Below are positions 57,081-64,000 of a stretch of 64,000 bases of DNA, one piece after another (positions within the stretch are counted from its first letter, which is position 1; the number at the start of each line of letters is the position of its first letter). A program made the translations under genes and the position numbers. Below the pieces are notes generated by a model. The model worked only from the letters and a program-made list of their open reading frames with translations, was not told the origin of the DNA and made no database searches. Source of the DNA: Nymphaea colorata (taxonomy: Eukaryota > Streptophyta > Magnoliopsida > Nymphaeales > Nymphaeaceae); contig NC_045149.1 of assembly GCF_008831285.2 (NCBI RefSeq), forward strand, positions 10,068,417-10,132,416, read 5' to 3'.

Positions 57081-59380
57081 TGTTGGGTCGGGTCCAACCT
57101 CTAGAGAGGACCCGACCCAATCCCACCCGTCACTTAAGTGATGGGCAGAGGAAAAGGGAGGGCACCCGATGGTGCCCCCAATCCCTCTCACGTCTCTCTC
57201 TCTCTCTCTCTCTCGTGGGTTTTCTTTTGTGGAAAAGAAAAGAGGACTTCCGTCTTGTGGCTGCACACAGCAAGAGGAGAAAGAGAAGAAGATGAAATCG
57301 CAACAAGGTTGTATTTCTCTTTAGGTAAAGACTTCGTCATCATATCTGTAGGATTATTCTCTGTATGTATCTTCTCTAATTGAATCAATTTTTGCACAAG
57401 CACATCACGAATCCAATGATATTTGACATCAATGTGCTTGGTTCTTGAGTGGAACGCTGAACTCTTCGCCAAGTGTATAGCACTTTGGCTATTACCATGC
57501 AACACATAGGTATTCTGACTAAGACCTATATCATCAAGAAAACTCTTCATCCACAAAAATACTTTACAAGCTTCAGTTGTTGCAATATATTATGTCTCTA
57601 TAGTGGAAAGAGCAACACACCCTGCAAAAGTAAAAACATAACCAGAAAGAAACTTCCTAGAGTTTAAGTCACCTGTCATGTCTGCATCAACAAATTCTTG
57701 TATCTTTGAATTAGATTCACTAAAATATAAACAGTAATTAGAAGTATGTTTAAGATACCTTATGATCTACTTCGCTGCTGCCCAATGCTCATTGCTTGGA
57801 TTTGACAAGAACCTGCTAACTACGCCAACTGCATAAGCTAAGTCTGGGCGTGTGCAAACTATAGCATACATGAAACTCCCTACTATGGAGGCATATGAAA
57901 CATTCTCTATTCTTTCTTTTTCATCTGCTGAGGATGAACATTGGTCATTTCTCAATTTAAAATGTGCTGCTAAAAGTGTACTTACTTTTTTGGCATCTTT
58001 CATGTTGAACTTGCTAAACACCTTCTCAATGTATTTCTCTTGTGGTAATCACAACTTCTTGGTCTTCTTATCATGAACAATCTTCATGCCTAATAATTAT
58101 TGTGCTGGCCTCAAGTTTTTCATATCAAATAACATGCTCATGTTCATCTTCAATTAGCTAATCAATTGTCAGTCCTATCCAACCATAAGCATGTCATCTA
58201 CATATAACAACAAGATAATGAAGTTACTTTATGAGAACTCTTTGATGTAGACACAATGATCTACGGCAGACCTGCATTACTTTTTATTTATCATAAATGC
58301 ATCAAATTTCTTATACCACTGTCTATGTGTTTGATTAAGTCTATACAAACTCTTCTTTAACTTACAAACCAAGTGCTTCTTCCTAGCAACTACAAAACCT
58401 TTTGACTGTGTCATATATATTTCTTCTTCTAGATCTTCATGAAGAAAAACAGTTTTTACATATAACTGCTCCAACTCTAAGTCTAGACATGCCACCAAAC
58501 CAAGTATTACCTTGATAGATGGCATTTTAGCCACAGGAAAAAAATTCATCAAAATTAATACATTTTTCCTGCTTGAAACTTTTCACCATTAACTGAGCTT
58601 TGTATCTCAACTTGCCTTGGCCTTCATTTTTAAGTTTGTAGACTCATTTGTTTTGTAATACTTTCTTACCTTTTGGTAGCTCTACCAAATCAAAAGTGTG
58701 ATTCTTATACAAAAAATTCATCTTTTCCTGCATAGCTTGAACTCATTCATCTTTATGCATATCATTTAGCACCTCTGCATAGGATTTTGGCTCTCCACTA
58801 TCTGTAAACATAATATATTCATCAGTAGAATATGTAGTAGATGGTATACGTGTTCTTTTATCTCTTCCCAATTGCTCTTCAATTAATTCTGAATGAGGAG
58901 GAAGCTCCCCCTCTAACTCATGCTCATGATCAGTTTGAGTCTCCATAGGGCTGCCATCTATATGCTGCTCTTCTGCCTCTATTTCCTTATCCTCTACATT
59001 TTCATCAGTCTCACTATGCTTAGATGAAGATTCTTCAGGTCCTGCACAGGTTGGCTCATGAACACCACTAGCATTCACACCTGACTTTGTATCTCCCATG
59101 ACATTTTCAATAGTCTGATCCTCTCTGAAGACAACATCATGACTCCTGTAGATTTTGTCATTCTTTGAATCTCACAACCTGTAACTGAATTCATCATCTG
59201 CATAACGAAGAAATATTAGAGGAATAACTTTATCATTTAGTTTGGTTCTATGTTTTTTAGGAACATGCATGAAAGCTTTGCAACCAAAAACTCTGAGGTG
59301 ATCATACTTAACCTCTTCATCTGACCAAACTCTCTGTGGAATGTCTTCTTTTAGAGGCACTGAAGGAGATCTGATTTCAC
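57081..59380 (-). mobile_element. Truncated Ty1/Copia retrotransposon nested in a LINE
   Basis: Minus-strand order: 59,384-59,172 is the integrase C-terminal part (RSPSVPLKEDIPQRVWSD, HLRVFGCKAFMHVP). 59,099-58,743 is the acidic linker and start of the polymerase. 58,552-58,277 is reverse transcriptase (LEEEIYMTQSKGF, LVCKLKKSLYRL). 58,021-57,767 is the polymerase C-terminal part (YASIVGSFMYAIVCTRPDLAYAVGVVSRF). 57,556-57,300 is RNase H (HGNSQSAIHLAKSSAFHSRTKHIDVKYHWIRD). A short 3' end stops at 'ccaaca' (complement of 57,081). The 5' LTR, gag, protease and most of the integrase are gone. Frames are interrupted several times. Confidence 0.88.
57083..57120. repeat. 13 bp perfect hairpin at the Copia end
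   Basis: 'ttgggtcgggtcc' at 57,083-57,095 is exactly complementary to 57,108-57,120, with a 12-base loop. It starts two bases inside the apparent LTR end and could be part of that LTR's terminal structure. A (CT)n tract follows at 57,192-57,214. Confidence 0.85.
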
Positions 59381-60700
59381 GCACATGTCTAAATCACTCC
59401 AAAGGAATTTGCGCATTAAGTCCAACATTTTCTTGGCCATAGATAAGAGGCATTTTAAACCTAACAACCAATAACTTGGAGTGGCTCCCAACACAAATTT
59501 AATAAGGCAAATCCTCCCTGCAAAGGAAAGCATTTGTCCTTTCCATAAACCAAGTTTTTTCAGCATCTTCAAAGGAATGTGATTATTCTGATAGGAAACA
59601 TTAATCTAAAAAGGGGACAATGGTAACCCCAAATATGTATTTGGATCAACACGTTTCCTCAAACCACATGTTTGTTCAATCTTAATTATATCTTCATCTT
59701 GAACAAAAAAATAGAAAGAACATAGATTTCTCTCTGTTAACAACCATTCCTGACCCAGTTTCCATTTCCATAAAAACCACCATGAGACCATTCAAGAATT
59801 TTCGATTAGACTTTAGGAATAACATGAATACATGACTGACGAGAAACCAGAAATGCCTCTATCAACATTAGGAACTTCAAGTTGATTCCTCATAATGGAA
59901 GATTGAAGTTTTCTTGAGAAAATTTCCATTATAATAAGAAACAAATAAGGAGATAACGGGTCTCATTGTCATAGGCCATGACCACTCTCAAAGAAATTCC
60001 CTTGGCAGCCATTAACAATCAAAGCATAAGAGACATTAGTCACAGAAACCATGATTCTTTCAACCCAGCTAGGGTGGAAACCTAAGAATAGAAGTGACTC
60101 TACTATAAGCTTTTGACAAATCAATTTTTGCACATAGACTAGGAGATTTACTGTTAGCCAAAGCGTGGATCAACTCATGCACCAACAGAAAATATTGATA
60201 ATACTTTGACCAGCTAAAAAAGCACCTTGTTGACCTAAAATAATGTTCTCAAGAATACCCTTCACACGACGCACCATGATTCTAGAGATAAACTTGAGAA
60301 TGCTATTCTCAAGAGCAATCGGCCTACATTAAGAAATATTCTTAGCATGTTGCTTCTTTGGAATCAAAACTAAATGACTTTGACCCACCTTAGAAACAAA
60401 TTTACCCTTATTAAAGAAATCATAATCACAACACACAATCATGCCTAACAATTTCCCAATGAGTCTAGAAAAATAGTTTGAGAATCCATCAGGTCCTGCA
60501 GAGCTGTCAGATTTTGCTCCCATGGCAGCCCTAAATATCTTTCCAAGATGGGGTGCAACAGATTTTCATTTTCCTCCAACGCAATGCATTTCTCTGGATA
60601 TGGCCCAGTAGGCAACGCTCCTAGACTTATCAGCTGAGAAAAACTGTTTAAAATAGCGCATGCAAGCCAGTTAGATATGCTTTGCATAAGAAAACCTCCC
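59381..60700 (-). mobile_element. LINE reverse transcriptase part (upstream of the Copia insertion)
   Basis: Minus-strand L1 order: about 60,690-60,400 reads AGPDGFSNYFSRLIGKLLG (the GPDGF motif), then KVGQSHLVLIPKK. About 60,330-60,200 gives traces of 'RPIALENSILKFISRIMVRRV'. 59,791-59,606 ends NTYLGLPLSPF. 59,572-59,381 reads LWKGQMLSFAGRICLIKFVLGATPSYWL, then RKFLWSDLD, where the sequence passes into Copia integrase. Stops and shifts are present. The L1 continues beyond the Copia fragment below 57,081. Confidence 0.8.
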
Positions 60701-63010
60701 TTCCTCTATGACAACCTCAAGAATTTGGACTAGAATTTCGGATTTGGAAGAGTTAGAATTTGGAACTTGGATCATCAAAACTGTCCAATTTTGAAAATTT
60801 TAATTGATCTTGGGAGAAATTTTTGAAGTTGAAAATATCTTTTGACTTAGAAATTCCTTTGAATGTCATCAAATTGGATTGAAATTCATTCTTGGATTTG
60901 GAAATTTATGAGAATCTGGTTTGGCTTGATTTGTGATGGAAATTTTGAATTTAGGAAGTTCAAATTTGAATTTCATGAAGTGTTATTTTTCCTTTAAATA
61001 AATGAGGGACCTAAATTTTGGTCACAACATGACTCAGTTACCGTAGTGACTCTAACTTGACTCACTTAGGTCTTAACGATAGTGAGAAGATGTATTTGTG
61101 AAGTGAGTGCATACAGTCTTTGCGAAGCAAAATATATGTTTATTGTTTATGTTTTACTCTCTTTTTCGTCATACATAATTTAACAGGACTTCATTCCTAG
61201 AGGTTGGTTGATTTTGAGAGATAAAAGATGTCTACTTGTTTCAAGATAGGCTCAATTTGGTTCCATTTGCAAGGAGGACTGCACTTGTGATTTGAGTGAA
61301 TCTACCCTTGGTGGAATGGATTTGAGAGGCTGTAGAGTCTGATTCACCGCACGTTCGTAGAGTAGGAGTATCATTCATCCATCTATTTTTCACACACTTC
61401 ATGACATAAAGAAAATCATCCAATGCATAGGCGAATGAGCCAATATTCACTCAAGATTTGATGGTCTTCTCACTGTGGTTTCACACGAAAATAATTCTTT
61501 TTAAATCATATTTTAGTTAGGGGATAGGCTGGTTCGGAAAGTGCATGCGTATATGTTTTTAACATGCACATTTTTCAAGCGGCAACCCAACTGGATATCA
61601 TTCTCAGCTTTTAATAAATTTAATAAAAAATCCTACTCCATGCATTGGCCTTTTCATCCATCATTCACAAGGTTACAAATATGAAATCTCATGAAATGCT
61701 TACCATGTTTCAGCGGGAGTAAAGCGAACTCAAAACCATCACGTCTGATTTTCAACACGGCGAAGTTCAGTTGTGGTGCGGTTTTGGGTAGAGTCCTGCT
61801 GGGTTTGGTCAGGGATTTCTAGGCTTTTCGCCGCTTGTCTTGGCATGAATTGACAGGCAGGACACTATGAGGCACGAGATTGGGACAGCCAAACAAATTG
61901 TGACTGCTCTCAATCAAAATGAGGAGTGAATTTGAAGTAGCAAGTGAAATCGCCACCTTAGGTTGGACCATACTCAAAAAACACGTTTTTTTTCAAAAGT
62001 AAACGTTTTTTAGAAAACAGTTTTTTTAATGCCAAACAGTTTTATTTGTTGCAAGTCTACTTATCTTTTAATGTTTATGTTATTAGTTTCTCACTTATTT
62101 TATTTTTTCTTTATTTTTATTTTTTTTAAAATTTAAAAATTTATGGTATTGCTTTTTTTTCATCTTTTTCAAACTCACCGTATTATACCCGATAAAAGAC
62201 TTTATTTGTGACTATGAGTTCGACGAGCAAGACCAGCAAGAGCATTATAGGTTGAAAGTCCGCTTAGACAATGCTGGCTTCCACAAATCGAAACCAATGA
62301 GCCATTTATGGGCCGGCTCAGAGTGTCATACAGTCTTGAGTTCAGGAGATTGGAGAACAGCTAAGCCGCTGTCAATTAGGACCAGCTCAGCACCCATGGA
62401 ACAATAATGACCTTAGGATGTCATGGCAGAATGGCCTAGGACTGATTGAGGCATTGTTAAACTAGGAACTAGGTCATCTAGACCCACCCATTTAGTTTGA
62501 TAAACGGCACTAGTGTTGCTGTGATGCTGTCACACTGACTCTTCAAAAAAGGGGCACGACACTGGTGTTAGTGCAGTTTCACACACATTCCAACCACATC
62601 CTTTCTCTTAAAATATTTTTCTTTTTTTTTTCTTTTCCTGTCCTATCCATTTTTCTTTCTTTCTGTATAATAATAAAAGTAAAAAAAAAAAGATAGAGTA
62701 AGCTAAGAAACAAGCTAAAATTATATATATTATAAATACATACAATTATATATATATAATAAATATATTATACATATATACACTCGCTGCACTCTTGCAC
62801 CCAAATTTTTTGAGATACGTCACACTAGCATTCACACATCCACACTTGCACCCCACACTTGCACCCCACTGACATAGTTGTGATGACTACAACTAGATAA
62901 CTAGTTCGGGTTTAATAACATCCATAACTGGAGCAAACTTGAACAACTATTAGTAAGTTGAAATAAATGTTATGGTGGGAGAGATTGATCTGGGTGGAAG
63001 AGGGCCTGAA
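60701..63010. other. Intergenic DNA, no gene seen
   Basis: 60,720-60,990 is low-complexity 'gaatttggaa'-rich sequence. At 60,990-61,000 'cctttaaataaatgag' could be the TATA box of a lost LTR, but no partner was found. 62,700-62,790 is AT-rich with a short 'cacttgcacccca' direct repeat near 62,843-62,870. No protein was recognised. Confidence 0.4.
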
Positions 63011-63119
63011 ATAGGCACGAAGCTACGGCAGGACTGTGAGCTTGAAGACTCCCAAGATCTCGACACTTGGACTGCTACCAGTCAGCTGACGATGGCTTAG
63101 ATATGAACTGGAAATGCAC

Positions 63120-63345
63120 GAGCTAGAGAGTTGAGGAAGCCTGATTTTATTGAGGTGAGACGTCTGGACTGTGGCTGAAGACACCTGAGCTAAAGTTGGA
63201 GGCCTTTGGACTGAAGTTGGGCGACGCCTAAGCTGCAAACCTTTGGTCCAAGACTGAGATGTAAGGTAAAGTTGATGGCGTCTGAGCTAAAAATTGATGA
63301 CGCCCAAGCTGAGATTGGCGACGCTTGGTTAGGTTGCTGAATAAA
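63120..63345. repeat. Diverged short tandem repeats, unit about 20-25 bp
   Basis: Variants of 'ga(c/t)g(c/a)c(g/t)cctgagctaaagttg' recur about eight times, with different spacing and many changes. They give short chance frames on both strands. Confidence 0.6.
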
Positions 63346-63544
63346 AGACGATGCTACGGAGTAGCAGCCGATCAAACGAGAGCTGGAGACGTCAAGGGTT
63401 CAGGTGCAGATATGGGCTGGACCACTGAGCCTCCAAATTGTGAAAACATTAGCTCAAGACGAGTTATCACCTCAAATTTTTTCAAAGCACTGTGCTCCAT
63501 TTATTTGAACATGTCTTAGTGATTTCAATCATTTTTTTATAGTT

Positions 63545-64000
63545 GATTTGGATCTAATTTCAGACCCCGAGCCCAAGCTCACCCGAAGACAAACCTCCCA
63601 ATCCATATCCAAATCCAAATATCAATCTTTGATCCAAAACAGACCTCTAGATCCATATCCAAATTCAAAGCTCGATCCAAAACAGAGCTTTCGATCCATG
63701 TCCAAATTCATATATCGACCCTAGATCCAAAATAAACCTCTAGATTCACATCCAGATCCAAATGCAAGATTTGGATTTAAAATCCAACTTTAGATCCATA
63801 CTTGGATCCAAATTTTAGATCCAAAATACACACCTCGATCCAAAAAGCAAAGCCAAAGTCCATGATCGAAACTAACAAGCGAAATCAAGTCCAAATTCAG
63901 AAAATGGATCCATAAAGCCACTCCTAGGTCTAAATTAGATCCAAAACCAAAGTTCGCATCCAAGTCAATAATTTCAAGTCAAAATCCAAAGTCAAGATAA
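63545..64000. repeat. Diverged 'gatccaaa' tandem array running off the window
   Basis: Units of about 40-50 bp contain 'gatccaaaacagacctctagatccatatccaaattcaaa' or variants, split into shorter 'gatccaaa' steps. At least six units can be traced before the window ends, so the true length is unknown. No coding sequence was seen. Confidence 0.75.

Overview
The window is plant nuclear DNA, almost certainly from an angiosperm. It is AT-rich. Its genes have many GT-AG introns, some several kb long. It carries degraded Copia and L1-type (LINE) retrotransposons, hAT-like MITEs, a tRNA-derived SINE and long (TA)n, (CT)n and (AC)n microsatellites. I cannot name the species. Most open frames are chance or shadow frames, and I can support four host genes.

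Host genes. (1) About 14.95-21.55 kb, plus strand: a plant KINbeta3-type beta subunit of the SnRK1 (SNF1/AMPK-related) kinase. It has a short coding part and probably a 6 kb leader intron, with upstream ATGs just before the start. (2) 23.05-27.09 kb, minus strand: a small, probably plastid protein with one membrane segment and a DnaJ-type four-CxxC zinc domain, rebuilt from four exons whose phases all match. (3) 38.52-38.81 kb, minus strand: a one-exon 98-residue secreted peptide precursor with a divergent IDA-like (INFLORESCENCE DEFICIENT IN ABSCISSION family) motif near its C-terminus. (4) 45.20-53.76 kb, minus strand: an intact nine-exon CDC48/p97 AAA-ATPase of 814 residues. It has two unusual substitutions: Glu for Asp in the D2 Walker B motif, and Leu for the conserved Tyr at the C-terminus. 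These genes share no pathway I can see; they are ordinary neighbours separated by repeats.

Mobile DNA. 1-13.3 kb holds only transposon debris: a MULE transposase scrap, a degraded LINE, the 3' part of a second LINE, an hAT-type MITE and two strong foldback sequences. 29.76-33.3 kb is a 5'-truncated, frame-broken Copia element on the minus strand. 42.2-44.3 kb holds a Copia gag remnant, a LINE zinc-finger remnant and a 270 bp inverted repeat. 55.5-60.7 kb holds a SINE beside a LINE that is split by a second truncated Copia element. 63-64 kb is diverged short tandem repeats. The strongest leads for follow-up are the IDA-like peptide gene, the altered catalytic and C-terminal residues of the CDC48 copy, the zinc-domain plastid gene and the inverted repeats.
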